DNA from: Muscardinus avellanarius
Taxonomy: Eukaryota > Chordata > Mammalia > Rodentia > Gliridae
DNA: 64,000 nucleotides
NCBI GenBank assembly: GCA_963383645.1
Contig: OY726563.1
Location: 32,965,575-33,029,574, forward strand
Direction: 5' to 3'
The notes under the pieces were generated by a model. That model did no database searches. It was not told the DNA's origin and worked only from the letters and a program-made list of their open reading frames with translations. Below, in pieces: positions 10,181 to 20,689 of the stretch (position 1 is the stretch's first letter; the number at the start of each line of letters is the position of its first letter). Made by a program: the position numbers and the translations under genes.

Positions 10181-10329
10181 TCATTTTAAGTCATCTGGTC
10201 TAAGACAATATTTTTCAATACTTGGAAAACAAGGTTTGGAAAAGTTTGACTAATTAGGAACTTTTATTTCTTTTTGACTTGCCCAAGATAAAGAAATAAT
10301 TCCTGCAAACCAGTATCAAGGCCATGGTG

Positions 10330-10512
10330 TGTGATGATGACCAGTGCTATGTACTTCTGGAAGACACACAGTACAATGTAGTATGTCCTATGGAAAGTAC
10401 TGGGCCCAACACTGTAGGCTGCTATTGTCTCTATTTAATAGACTAGGAACCTGCAGTCCCAAGAGATCAAGTGACAGCTAAGAAAGAAACCCAGCCCTAC
10501 TGTCACCTGGAC
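10330..10512 (-). repeat. MIR SINE fragment
   Basis: 'gtctctatttaatagactag' and 'gaacctgcagtcccaagaga' correspond to the reversed MIR core ('ccccattttacagatgagg', 'aaactgaggcccagagagg'), followed by 'gaaacccagccctactgtc' at the tRNA-like end. Confidence 0.65.
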
Positions 10513-10687
10513 TAAGATCTAACCATCCATGAAACAGAGTCTACAGCAGAAGACGTCCCGTGTGTTTATGGAGGCATGGCCTTATGAAAGGATTGCAATC
10601 TTGTTTGTGCCATGCACTCCTCATAAGCTGGCAAAGCCCACAGACTCCCCCTTCTTAAATAAGGCATTAAAGGCATTGAATACAATG

Positions 10688-10757
10688 CCATGTAGGTCAA
10701 AGGTAGAGCGCTTATCTAGCATATGTGAGGCCTTGGGCTCCATCCCCAGCACCAAAC
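10688..10757 (+). mobile_element. ID monomer SINE, diverged
   Basis: 'aaaggtagagcgcttatcta' then 'gcatatgtgaggccttgggc' and 'tccatccccagcaccaaaca' is the ID body from just after the A-box. Confidence 0.85.
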
Positions 10758-10826
10758 AAGGACAAAACCCACCATAAGATTGCAAACTATTTATGCTGCA
10801 ATAGGCATCAAAATATTTGATGATAT

Positions 10827-10940
10827 AAGCTGGGCATGGTAGCACACTCCTGTAATCCCAGTCGCTTGGGAAGCTGAGGTGGGAGGATTGCAAGTTCTGG
10901 GCAACTTAGCGAGACTCTGTCCCAAAATAAAAATAAAAAG
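10827..10940 (+). mobile_element. B1-half SINE
   Basis: 'aagctgggcatggtagcaca' to 'gagactctgtcccaaaataa' and an A-rich end. It lies head-to-tail with the SINE at 10942. The ID half may be the displaced fragment at 11145. Confidence 0.9.
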
Positions 10941-10941
10941 G

Positions 10942-11128
10942 AGCCAGGCATAGTGGCATATGCCTATAATCCCAGTACTTGGGAGGCTGAGACAGGAGAA
11001 TCACAGGTTCAAAGCCTGCCTTAGCAATTTAGCTACACCCAGTTTCAAAAATAAAAAAATAAAAAGGGCTGGGAGTGTTGCTTAGAAGTAGAATGTCCCT
11101 GGGTTCAATCCTCAGTTACCATAAAAAA
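10942..11128 (+). mobile_element. B1-ID composite SINE
   Basis: Complete copy from 'gccaggcatagtggcatatg' through the A-rich linker to ID 'gctgggagtgttgcttagaa' and 'gggttcaatcctcagttacc'. It probably inserted in the linker between the B1 half at 10827 and the ID half at 11145. Confidence 0.93.
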
Positions 11129-11144
11129 TTTAAAATAAAATAAA

Positions 11145-11191
11145 AAGGGTTGAGGATATAGCTTAGTGGTAGTTCAATCCCCAGTAACATA
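11145..11191 (+). mobile_element. ID-half fragment
   Basis: 'gggttgaggatatagcttag' followed by 'tggtagttcaatccccagta' is an ID half with an internal deletion. It is probably the displaced end of the SINE that begins at 10827. Confidence 0.75.
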
Positions 11192-11345
11192 TGCTCAAGA
11201 AAGAAACAAAAAGTAGTGATATACACGTGTGCTTATGTAATGCATTAAGAATGAGGTAAAATAACTACTAAATTTCAAAATAGTGATGAATATAAATGAC
11301 ATTCAAGATATTCAGTAACTATACTGTGATGTGAACATACTACTA

Positions 11346-11725
11346 TTTCTGTTGGAGACTGCTATGGTCTGAATATGATTTGTTTCCCCAAGCTCATGTT
11401 GAACCATAATCCCATCGTGAGGTATTCAGAGGATAAAAACTTAATCTGACTATGGTATTTAGAGGTGGGGCCTGGGGGAAATGATTAGGATTAGATAAGG
11501 TCATTAAGGAGAGAGACCAGAAGACACAATATACACAATCTATATCTTGCAAGGTGATGCTCTCCGCTGTCTCTGGACTCTGCCAACAAGAAGGCCATCA
11601 CCATATGTGGCTCCTAGAACTTGCCCCTCCAGAACTGTGAGTGAAAATAAATCTCTTTACTTCATAAAAGTAGCCGGCCTCAGTTATTTTGTTATAGTAA
11701 CAGGAACCACGTACTAATACAATAA
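11346..11725 (+). mobile_element. MaLR (MLT1/MST-like) solo LTR
   Basis: Starts 'ctatggtctgaatatgattt', contains 'taatcccatcgtgaggtatt', 'ggtggggcctgggggaaatg' and 'attaggattagataaggtca', and ends 'cagttattttgttatagtaa' then 'caggaaccacgtactaatac'. These match the whole length of a MaLR LTR in order. No internal viral sequence is attached. Confidence 0.85.
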
Positions 11726-12732
11726 CAGAGTTATGACTACTGCCGGTATCGCTGGTTTGTTTCCTATATCCATTAAAGGGAGTGCTCGATTTCAATTAAA
11801 AGTTAGTAAAAACAAAGTTGTAATTTTTGTTTTCTCATCCAAGTTCATGGACCTCCTAAAGTCTATCAGTTTAATAATTCTGTCTTTTAGGAAGCAGCTG
11901 GAGGCCATGGAAGGAGAGGGGGCAGCTGGACTGGCTTACAGGTCTGGCTCTAGCAGGAGCTTTCTGGGTGGCCTTTCAGAGCTCACTTCCTCCCTCTGGC
12001 TCTGGTCCCCTCCTTTGTAGAAAGAAGTCCAAATTAGGCACCCTTCACAGTCCTCGGCTGGATGTTTGTCCCCAGAATTTCTTCCACTAGCTCCAGGGCT
12101 GTGTTCAGCCAATCAGCAAATATTTAATAGGACTCATCTTGGCCTAGAAACTGGGGATATCCCTGAGGGGAGGCTCTAGGCTTCCCAAGATGCAACGGGG
12201 CCTCCCCTTCCAACCCTGAGGGTGAGAAAAACCCAAAGATGAACAACTGCCTTCCCAGCCAGCTCCCCCAGGAGTGTGATGTGCCTCTTGAGAACTCTGT
12301 TCGTGGCCAGTCTGGCAATGTAGGTGTTTCTTTCATCCCCCAGGACCAGGAATATCTCTCCCTTCAGTTTTGAGCTAGGGCCTTTGCATTTCAAAATTCT
12401 TTATCTCATTGATTCGATACCCTAGAAAGGAACTGGGTTAAGTGAGAAGGGGGAGTATATAATCCAGGTTGGAGTCAAAGTTGTAAACACTGGGGAAGAT
12501 AAATAACAATGCAAGGGTCAGATAATGGGCCCAGGAAGGAGTGATTAATTACCAAACACCCAGTTCCCAAAACAAGCCCGGCAGCAAGAGGGAGAAATCC
12601 CTGGAGCCAGGCCCTGTGTCCCGCAAACAAAAGGCCCTTTGACAAACAAAAGCCCTGGGGATGGGCAGTGGATGCTGGCAAGACAAGAACTGGCCAAGGG
12701 GAGGGGTCCCTATGGCAAAGGTCAGTAGGTCA
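11726..12732. other. Unique non-coding sequence
   Basis: No gene recognised. 'aatcagcaaatatttaatag' near 12110 faintly resembles an L2 tail in reverse but is too short to call. Confidence 0.5.
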
Positions 12733-12822
12733 GGGTCCGGCCCAGACCGAGCTGCACCATGGAATCACCTGGGAGCTTCTTAAACTTGAATACCTGGGTC
12801 TCCTACTCTGAGATGCAGATTA
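12733..12822 (+). mobile_element. MER5-type hAT transposon fragment
   Basis: 'accatggaatcacctgggag' and 'cttcttaaacttgaatacct' match the MER5A segment 'gcatcacctgggaacttgtt', and 'ctgagatgcagattaaatg' continues it. The termini are missing. Confidence 0.65.
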
Positions 12823-13291
12823 AATGTGAGTGAGGTGGAGCTCAGCAAGGAGAAGTTTTTGAAAGCTGAGCCGAGAGGCTGTGTAGGGATGCCATGGCAA
12901 TGGCAGCTGCTGTAAGTCCTGCAGCAACCCTCTGGGAAGATGACTTCACTCTTGCCCCTGCAGGCTCTGGGAAGGCATTTGCTGGATATGATGGTCCTAA
13001 AAAGCAGAAACCTGCAGGGGAACTCCTGGGCGAAAAGTCTGGGGTGGGGGGACGATGAGAAATGAGTTTGGTGAACTCCAAAGGAATACTGCCCACCCCA
13101 CTTTCACTGGTGTCGGCCAGTGTAGACATCCGCTGCTGTGTCTTTTTCCCCTTTCCCTCAACAGAATCATATATGAATCCTCTGTGAAAGCCAGAGCATC
13201 TGCCCTAGGGGCCGTGGAGGAATAAAAGGGTCTGCAGAGCCCAGCCTTACCTTGCCTCAGCAAAACTGCCTCCGTGGCAACAGCAAAGGAC
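12823..13291. other. Unique non-coding sequence
   Basis: Mixed sequence with a G-rich run near 13034-13051. No gene or repeat recognised. Confidence 0.5.
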
Positions 13292-13406
13292 AAATGCGGT
13301 GGCACACCTGTCAGCCCAAAGACACAGGAGGCTGAGACAGGAGGATTACAAGTTGGAGGCCAGCCTGGGCAAATTAGCAAGATGCTATCTAAAATGAAAT
13401 AAAATA
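13292..13406 (+). mobile_element. B1-half SINE
   Basis: 'gcggtggcacacctgtcagc' to 'gatgctatctaaaatgaaat'. It is followed directly by another SINE at 13407, so its ID half may be at 13652 or lost. Confidence 0.88.
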
Positions 13407-13606
13407 AGCTGGGCATAATGGCGCATGCTTGTAATCCCAAATGTGGGAAGCTGAGACAGGAGGATTGAGGTTCATGGACAGCCTCAGCTACTTAGTGAGG
13501 CCCTCTGCAACTCAGTGAGAGCCAGTTTCAAAATAAAGAATAAAAAATAGGGCTGGAGGTGGAGTTCGGAGGTCGAATGCTCCTGGCTTCCATCCTCAGT
13601 GCAAAA
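13407..13606 (+). mobile_element. B1-ID composite SINE
   Basis: Complete copy: 'gctgggcataatggcgcatg', the extended right B1 arm 'tagtgaggccctctgcaact', linker 'caaaataaagaataaaaaat', ID half 'gggctggaggtggagttcgg'. The phrase 'ctacttagtgaggcc' plus 'aaagaataaaaaa' marks the common younger subfamily, also at 19361, 38648, 41049 and 63620. Confidence 0.95.
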
Positions 13607-13608
13607 TA

Positions 13609-13647
<39 letters not shown>

Positions 13648-13650
13648 ATA
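13607..13650. repeat. (AAAT)n microsatellite
   Basis: About 11 AAAT units as the tail of the SINE ending at 13606. Confidence 0.96.
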
Positions 13651-13725
13651 GCATGGGCTGGGGGTATACCTCAGTGGCAGAGTGCTTACCTAGCATGCTC
13701 CAAGCCCTGGGTTCCATCCCCAGCA
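13651..13725 (+). mobile_element. ID monomer SINE
   Basis: 'gggctgggggtatacctcag' then 'tggcagagtgcttacctagc' and 'gggttccatccccagcatgc'. It has the monomer-type middle and its tail became the CA/CG tract that follows. Confidence 0.93.
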
Positions 13726-13747
13726 TGCATGCGCACGTGCGCGCGCG

Positions 13748-13798
<51 letters not shown>
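13726..13798. repeat. (CG/CA)n alternating purine-pyrimidine tract
   Basis: A short GC-alternating block (gcgcacgtgcgcgcgcgcat) leads into about 28 CA units. Unbroken purine-pyrimidine alternation with CG at one end is the standard signature of Z-DNA-prone sequence. Confidence 0.93.
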
Positions 13799-13873
13799 CC
13801 TTGAAGACATTACTCCATCCTTTGGCTGAACTATTGGCCAAAGTTAACCCAGTTTTGTTGGTGTATTTGTTTG

Positions 13874-14073
13874 TATGGTACTGAGGATTGAACCCAAGGG
13901 CATTCTACCTCCAAGCTACATCTCCAGCCCTTTCTATTTTTTATTTTGAAACAGAAATTTTGCTTCATTGCTAAAGATCTCACTAAACTGCCGAGGCTGG
14001 CCGTGAACCTGCAATCCTCCTGTCTCGGCCTCCCAAGTACTGAGATTACAGGTGTGCACCACCTCGCCTGGCT
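13874..14073 (-). mobile_element. B1-ID composite SINE
   Basis: Reverse copy: 'ggtactgaggattgaaccca', 'ctccaagctacatctccagc', then the B1 half ending 'gtgcaccacctcgcctggct'. Confidence 0.94.
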
Positions 14074-14312
14074 TACCCCAGTTATTTTTTGAAAGTCCAA
14101 CAAAAATCCCTCGGGTGTCCACCACTGATCCCTCCTGCCACCGGTGCTTAGGGGAGCATCTTCCTGGTACATTTGCTCATGGGACCCCCAGAGCCCTCAG
14201 GGTGGCAAGGCCTTGGTCAGAGACAGAGCAGGGGTTGATGGCAGGGCAATTTGGGGTGAATAGTTCCTCTTTGTAACCAAGTCCCAGTTTCAGTGTTTGC
14301 CCCAAACCCTAC

Positions 14313-15176
14313 ATGTTCACATAGTCAACAAATGGTGAGGACCCACTATGTGCTGGGCACTGAACTAGATGCTGAAATGCAGCAAAAAACCCAAAAGCAA
14401 TTTGAAGGGAACCCCTGCCCTCCTGGGCTGCCCTTGTGATGGGAAAGAACAGCCAGATAACTGTATGGTGTGTCGGATGGTAATGAGTGCCGAGGGGTAC
14501 TGGAAAACAGGAAGGGGGGACAGGAACTACAGTGGAGGGACACGGCCAAGGAAGTGATCCCTGAGCAGCTGACATCTCTATACACCAGGGGGTGGACAGG
14601 CAAGTTGGCCAGGGGAAGGGCACTGCAGGCCAAGGAAGGGGGAATGCCGAGGCTGCGGCAGGCCTTCTGTGCTCTGGGCAGTGTGGCCCCAGCAGAAGGA
14701 GGAAGGGGGAGCCAATAGAGGATGGAGCCAGCCAGGGGGCAGGAACTGGGGACACAGGCCTTATAGGACACCGCCACTGGCAAGAGCATCACCACTGGGC
14801 CACTCTCACTCTGAGCCCGGACACTGCAGAAGGCTTTGAGCTGAAGAGCGGCATGGCTGAACAGGGACACACTGGCTTCTTCGCTCCAGTTCAACTCTGG
14901 GGAGCTGGGGTGAAGCAGAAAAGCTGGAGAGGAGTCATTCCAGAAAGAGGCTAGGGCTTGCCCAGCCTGACGGTAGCTACCCATGAAAACGGTCCGCAAG
15001 TATTTTACCAGGAAGCCAATAGGGTTTACAACCCAATGGGAGTCAGATACAAAAGAAAGAGGGGAGAGTCCGAGGGGAGAGTCAGAGGGGACCCCAAGGT
15101 GTCAGGCCTTTGAGTGTGGAGAAGCTGTCTACTAAGATGGGGGAGAGGGACTGCGGGTGGAAAAGGAGGTGGGGGA
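14313..15176 (-). mobile_element. L2 LINE, long 3' portion
   Basis: About 860 bp follow the L2 3' region in reverse order: 'ccactatgtgctgggcactg', 'acccctgccctcctgggctg', 'aggccttataggacaccgcc', 'gccaatagggtttacaaccc', 'aaggtgtcaggcctttgagt'. In sense orientation this is the C-terminal reverse-transcriptase region and 3' UTR. It is the longest single LINE relic here and explains the open frames of up to 217 codons in this interval, which are not genes. Confidence 0.8.
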
Positions 15177-15451
15177 GTGGTGACAAGCTGCGAGTTACAG
15201 AGCTTCAGACCTTACTTAAACCGCTGCCCCCCATCCTGCCTGGGAACACCGGCAGCCCACAACCTTCAGTCCTCAGGAGTCTTCACCTTCTCCCTCTGCC
15301 CAAAAAAAACAAGCCCCCAGGCCCATTGGCTCCTGGAAATACTGGAGGCCCCTGTCATCTGCCGTCATTAACACGGGAAAACCCTGCTTATAGTGAAAGC
15401 ACTTAGAGATCAAAGTTTCCAAGTAAATAGTGGGGAAAACACTTAACTGAG

Positions 15452-15515
15452 GTCCTTGGGTTTGAATCCAGAGGTGTTCTACCTCTGAGCTACACCCCCA
15501 GCCCTTTTTATTTTT
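15452..15515 (-). mobile_element. ID-half SINE fragment
   Basis: 'tttgaatccagaggtgttct' and 'acctctgagctacaccccca' are a reversed composite-type ID half followed by a T-rich linker. The matching B1 half is missing or displaced by the copy at 15549. Confidence 0.85.
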
Positions 15516-15548
15516 TGTTTTGTTTGTTTTTTGTTGTTGTTTTGTTTT

Positions 15549-15747
15549 TGTACTGGGGATGGAGCCCAGGGGCATGGTACCTCTGAGCTACACCCCAAGC
15601 CCTATTTTTTTATCCTTTATTTTGAAACCGGGTCTCACTAAATTGCAGAGGGCCTCACTAAATAGCTGAGACTGCCAGCGAACCGTGATCCTCCTGTCTC
15701 AGCCTCCCAAATGCTAGGATTACAAGCGTGCACTGCCACGCCGGGCT
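15549..15747 (-). mobile_element. B1-ID composite SINE
   Basis: Complete reverse copy from 'gtactggggatggagcccag' to 'agcgtgcactgccacgccgg'. It lies in or beside the T-rich linker of the fragment at 15452. Confidence 0.94.
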
Positions 15748-16055
15748 CTAAGTGCTTCTAAGTTACAACCATGCCTTATTAGCAGTAACAGAGTACTAAC
15801 ACGTTTCCTCGGAGTTCAAACTTTTCTTTTTCCCCAACCAAATCCTCTAGCCACACAGCAGCCTCCAATTCACCCTTGACTTTCACACACCATCCTAAAG
15901 AGAGTAACTTGACCAAAAGGTTCAAGGCCTTCATCAGCTTTCCAAGCGCCTTTCCTCTTTGTTCTTCAAAGGATTCACTTCTGGAAACTCCTATCCTGTC
16001 TCTGGCTTATGGATCTCTTTGGTTGAGAACTGTGATTACTTGACGAAGACTCCGT

Positions 16056-16131
16056 GGGCCAGAAATGCAACTCAATGGTAGAGTGTATGCTTAGCATGCA
16101 CAGGGCCCTGGGTCCCATCCCCAGCACCAGA
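16056..16131 (+). mobile_element. ID monomer SINE, diverged
   Basis: 'tggtagagtgtatgcttagc' and 'gggtcccatccccagcacca' identify it. The first third is altered ('gccagaaatgcaactcaa'). Confidence 0.85.
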
Positions 16132-16206
16132 AAATAAAAAGATCCCAATTAATGACACCTTGCAGTACCCTGGCACCACACTCATTGACTTCGGGTAATC
16201 CAGCCA

Positions 16207-16407
16207 CTCCTGGGGAAGGAACCCAGGGCCTCACACGTGCTAGGCTAGTGCTCCACCACGGAGCTATACCCCTCATCCCTTTAAAAAAATTTTATTGTAT
16301 TTCAAAACAAAGTCTCCTAAATTGCCAAGTCTGGCCTCAAACCTGTGACCTTCCCTCCTCAGACTCCCAGGTGCCTGGGACTGCAGGCATGTGTCACCAT
16401 GCCTGAC
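16207..16407 (-). mobile_element. B1-ID composite SINE, old copy
   Basis: The reversed ID half carries monomer-like 'ctcacacgtgctaggctagt' and 'ctccaccacggagctatacc', then the B1 half ends 'gcaggcatgtgtcaccatgc'. The monomer-type ID joined to B1 suggests an early form. Confidence 0.85.
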
Positions 16408-16645
16408 TCTGACCTCGCTTTGTAATAGCACTTCCTCTTGTTGCACTGTGATTCTGAAGATTCAAGGGCAGGACAGACAGCAGCTGGTAAAGAGGGAAGA
16501 ATGTCTGGGTAGGGATAAATTTCATATGGTTGGTTCATTACTGAATATTTCTGTAAAATGACAACTAACCCTATAACTGCAGCGACCTGGGGAATGAGGA
16601 ACCCTGAACACAGACAACCAAGGGCATTCTAAAACGCCCAAATCT
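16408..16645. other. Unique non-coding sequence
   Basis: No recognised repeat or gene. Confidence 0.5.
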
Positions 16646-17068
16646 GCCCAGGCATGGTGGCACGTGCCTATAAGCCAAGTATTTGGGAAACCGAGACAGG
16701 TTGGATTACAGGTTCAAGGCCAGCCTGGGCAATCTAGGCCACCCTGTTTCAAAATTAAATAAACAAATAAATAAGGGCTAGCTGGGCGTGGTGGTGCATG
16801 TAATCCCTGCGCTTGGGAGGATGAGACAGGAGGATCGAGCAGGTCCTCAGCTACTCAGTGAGGCTCTCAGCAACTTAGTGAGACCCTGTTTCCAAATAAA
16901 ATATAAAAAAATAGGGCTGGGTGTATAGCCCAGAGGTAGAAAGCCTCCGGTTACACATCCAATACGACATTAAATAAATAAATAAATAAATAAATAAAGG
17001 TTAATGGTATAGCTCAGAGGTAGACTGTCCCTGGGTCCAATCCCCAGTAACAATAAATAAATAAATAA
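16646..17068 (+). mobile_element. B1-ID SINE interrupted by a second SINE
   Basis: The B1 half (16646-16779, 'ccaggcatggtggcacgtgc') and the ID half (16999-17068, 'ttaatggtatagctcagagg') flank a younger same-strand SINE at 16780-16970 and an AAAT tract at 16971-16998. The insertion point is the A-rich linker. Confidence 0.85.
16780..16970 (+). mobile_element. B1-ID SINE, 'Lnk-GGAAAC' variant
   Basis: 'gctgggcgtggtggtgcatg', B1 end 'accctgtttccaaataaaat', ID half 'gggctgggtgtatagcccag' and 'aggtagaaagcctccggtta'. In plus orientation the diagnostic linker reads gtttccaaataaaat, where the common type has gtttcaaaataaa. Confidence 0.9.
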
Positions 17069-18665
17069 CCAGAATCTGTACCGTACTTCCAGCTCCACGG
17101 GGCACCTGGAGTTCCACCTAAGGAGAAGGACACACAGAAGTTTTTCATCTAGCAGTTACAATTCTACAACCCCGAAGTCTTTCAAAATCACAGGCTGTGT
17201 TCTCTCCTTTGTTTTGCCGTGTTTTTCTGTACGGGCCTTACTCCAGAGACAAAGTAGTACCCGTGCAGAGTTCTGTGCCCACAAATCCACGTTTATGTAA
17301 TCATTCCAAAACTCACAACTCCTGAAAACTCTGAGGAATTGTTATTAGGCCCCATAGGCCAAAAGGGCCGTTTCCAGGGCGACTGCAATTCCACTCTAAG
17401 GAAGCCAGGCCTCTCCCTCCGTGGCTCCTCTGGGAGTCCCTAGCCTGAGGGACGCTTCTCCTGGCCCTTAGCCAACCAGCCCAGCACCCCTGGTGAAAAC
17501 ATACCAGTGGTCCCTGTGCACTGGAGGGCCACACCTCCAGGTTCAAATAGCTCCTGCTGATGGCCCGCCATAAATCCAGACAGGCCTGTCCGTCAGCAAG
17601 TCCTGATCTGTGGTCTGGAAAAGTCAGCTGAGATGTGAGGCACTCCTGCGTGGCGTTTGTTTTTCCATGGTATAGCTCCAGCCGGCTGGCTTTTGTTTTG
17701 AGTGAGGTGGAAATGGAAACTGTCTCTAAGGGAGAAAATGCTCTTTCCAGGTGCTTGAGTGACTACAGCCCCAAAGAGCTCGATCGTGACCCTTCCGCCT
17801 GGGCCCGCGTCCTCCTCGCCTGAAGGACACATGTGTGTTTCCTCCCTCAGATGAGAAGACTCAGAAATGAGGGAGGAGGCTGGCACAGGGCACTTTGGGA
17901 TGGCTGTTTCTGCAAGCCGTTCTTGCCTGGTTTTCCTCATCGCCTGATCCAGCTCTGGAAGGATCACAGGAGGACATCCATGTCCAGCTGGGCGACAAAC
18001 CCCCTCTGGGACTGGAGACATCTCATTAAAGCCCAGGAATTGTGCTAAAAAGCTCCCAGGGCCAAAGCTAAACAGCCATCGGCTCTCTCTACCTGTTCCC
18101 CCATCTCTGGGTGCCCCATCCCCCCTCCTCCTATGGACACAAGTCTCAGCCTTGCATTTGCTTGCAAGTCACTTAAACTGTAGCTGGGGGGGGAAAAAAC
18201 CAGCTATTTCTCCCAATGACACTGACATTCCCTGATTCATACAGAGTCAGACCTTCAGATCCCTCTGGGGTATAGAAGAAGTGACTAACAGGAAACCCTT
18301 GGGATTATGAGATTTACCCATGAGAATGGGAGAGCCCAGTGGGGAGAGAAAATGAACTCAGGTCACAAAATAAGGGACAAGGGCAATGTCAGGTGGCACT
18401 ATTTAAGTTTAGTTGCAATTCTGAGAAGGGAGCTACCAGGGTGGGCTGACTTGAGGGGGATGCGGCGGGGGGAGTAATGAGCCTAGGGCAGGGTCTTGAA
18501 TGAAGATTTTCTGGCAGCAAGGCCAAAGGCAGAGGCGGGAACAACCCCTCACATATTCAAGCATGAGGAACAATCCACAAGACACAGATGTGCTTGTTTC
18601 TTTCAAGAGGTTTTCTTTTCTTTCTTCTTTTCAATCTAATTTAATTTATTTTTTCATTTCTTCTC
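17069..18665. other. Unique non-coding sequence
   Basis: About 1.6 kb without a recognised repeat. A 142-codon minus-strand frame at 17593-18021 has no recognisable domain. A short T-rich stretch precedes the SINE at 18666. Confidence 0.5.
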
Positions 18666-18839
18666 CCAGGGATTGACTCCAAGGGCACTCTACCTCCCAG
18701 CTATACCCCCAAACCCTTTTTAGTCTTTATTTTGAAACCGGGCCTGGCTAAGTTACTGCACACTGGCCTCAGACCTGCAATCCTCCTGTCTCAGCCTCCC
18801 AAGTATTGGGATTACAAGCGAGCACCACCATCCTTGGTT
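18666..18839 (-). mobile_element. B1-ID composite SINE, shortened
   Basis: 'cagggattgactccaagggc', 'actctacctcccagctatac', then the B1 half from 'ttgaaaccgggcctggctaa' to 'acaagcgagcaccaccatcc'. It lacks the second B1 arm repeat seen in the younger copies. Confidence 0.92.
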
Positions 18840-19360
18840 CATTTAGAGGATTTTCTAAGACATAGTATTCAACCTCTCCTGGTCACCTACAGTGGGGCTC
18901 CTACTGTGGGCCATACCCCATGTGGGAACCTGCCGGGGATCTGAGACTAGTTCAACAAGAAGACCAGAACAACATGACCTGTGGTCTAAGTTTGGAGTCC
19001 CAGAGGCAAACCCTGATATAGGGGTCTAGATGTAAGCGTTCATCTGGGAAGAAACAGGAAAAGGAAGGCAGCTAATGAGTGGGCCACTGCTATTGGGCAA
19101 CTGGGTCTCAGTCCTGCTGGGGACCTCAGAAACATGACACAGAACAGTCCTTCCAGAGTGTTCCATGCATGCGATGAAGAAGCTGGGGTGTTTATCCACA
19201 GTTCCCATCGGCCACTGATTGAGGGTTGTTCCCAGGGAGCATTAATTCCCTGGCAGTAGCTGCCTGCCTCATATGGACAGAGATGGCCCCGTGTCTCTGG
19301 GCCTCGGAGGCCCGAGTCACGGGGACTGACAGTCATGTGCACAAAAATCATAAGCATAAT

Positions 19361-19566
19361 GCCGGGCGTGGTGGCGCGCGCTTGTAATCCCAGCATTTGG
19401 GGGGCTGGAACAGGAGGATCGCAGTTCAAGGACAGCCTCAGCTACTTAGTGAGGCCCTTTACAACTCAGCGAGACCCTGTTTCAAAATAAAGAATAAATA
19501 AAACAGGGCTGGGGTGTAGCTCGGAGGTAGAATACCCCTAGGTTCCATCCCTAGTACCACAAAATT
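19361..19566 (+). mobile_element. B1-ID composite SINE, young-type
   Basis: Complete: 'gccgggcgtggtggcgcgcg' to 'tagtgaggccctttacaact', linker 'aaagaataaataaaac', ID 'ggggtgtagctcggaggtag'. Retained CpGs and few changes suggest it is among the youngest copies in the window. Confidence 0.96.
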
Positions 19567-19595
19567 ATACACACACACACACACACACACACACA
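19567..19595. repeat. (CA)n microsatellite
   Basis: About 14 CA units at the tail of the SINE ending at 19566. Confidence 0.95.
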
Positions 19596-19764
19596 GGGGG
19601 ATATGGGTGAGGAAGGTGCCAACAACACCTACTATTCCTGTGGTTTTATGGGGACAAAGAGGATTTGACTATGTGGCCTCAGTAAAGACACCAGGATGTG
19701 GGTTCCAACACAGTCCTTAGAAAATCCACACACATCAAAAGAGCTGGAGGTGAAGATGGAGGAA

Positions 19765-20040
19765 CAATGTGAACAAAGACAGCCATATCTCAGAAAAGGT
19801 CTGATCTGGCTGGAGGAAAGTGGCTAAGAAGGTCAGAGGAGACACCTGGGCCACATAGTCGAGAACTCAAATGCCCAGCGACAGCTTTATCCTTCACTCC
19901 AGAGGCAATGGGGAGCCACTGAAGGTGTCTGAGCGGGGACCGCAATAAATGTTTTGAAAACATTAACTCAATCAATAATGTTCTGGAAACATTAACCCAA
20001 TCAAAATGCAAGGGGGTAACTTGGAGGTAGGGAGACTAGA
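19765..20040 (-). mobile_element. L2 LINE fragment
   Basis: 'ctgatctggctggaggaaag' and 'ggcaatggggagccactgaa' followed by 'ggtgtctgagcggggac' match the reversed L2 block seen at 14313-15176 (canonical phrases: ccagtgtggctggag, gggaagccattggag, gagcaggggagtgac). It includes a short internal duplication around 'aaacattaactcaatcaa' and 'aaacattaacccaatcaa' (19958-20003). Confidence 0.75.
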
Positions 20041-20239
20041 TAAAAGATAGCAAAGTGAACGTTTATTAGTCACAGGAGAGGTTATTTGGGCAGGCAAAAC
20101 GATGAAGGGAGACCCTCTAGTTCTAGCCCCAAGAGAAAGGCCCCTGGAAAGAACAGCATGGGAGCTGCTTAAAAGGGGGACCAGCCCCTCAGCTGCCTGG
20201 CCTGATTGTTCCTTCTGGCAAAGATGTGGGCCCACTCAT

Positions 20240-20480
20240 TTCTCTCCTATTTTCTTTCCTTCCAAACCGCTTTTGGCCTCTGGTTTCCGCAAGCTTTGCT
20301 CAGTGAGTTTAAACAGCATCTCACAGCATGGCCGAGCAATAACAAATGGCGCCTGGTGGCTCGCCTGCTGGTGGCTTAAAAAACAATTGATGACTTTTAA
20401 TCAGCTGAATGAGCATGGGACAAATGACAGCATGGCCTGAATGCGGCCCAGACGTCATCCGCTGACATCAGGGGGAGGAG
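20240..20480. promoter_or_regulatory. Candidate conserved non-coding element
   Basis: A repeat-free, balanced segment dense with factor-like cores: 'aaacaattgatgacttttaa', 'tcagctgaatgagcatggga', 'caaatgacagcatggcc' (TGACAG is a MEIS/TGIF-type core) and 'agacgtcatccgctgacatc'. The call is by texture only; there is no alignment. Confidence 0.35.
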
Positions 20481-20689
20481 GGAGGTGCCCTTCTGGTGAG
20501 CTTGGGAACAAACAGGAGCGTTCCAGGCTTCTCGCGAGCTGGCTCGGGGCTCCAGGAAGCAGCCTTGCTCACACCCCCAATCCGCGGCCTTCTTTCATGC
20601 CTTTTGGGGAGACTGGGAGAACCGGCTGCAGAGGCCACAAGCTAGGGGAATTACACAAACCCGCACGTGCTGTTGTGAGATCTGTGGGC

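Noticed and set aside
14346..14999. 217-codon minus-strand frame
   Set aside because: It lies on an L2 LINE relic on the LINE's sense strand, but shows no recognisable reverse-transcriptase motif. Read as LINE-derived sequence, not a host gene.
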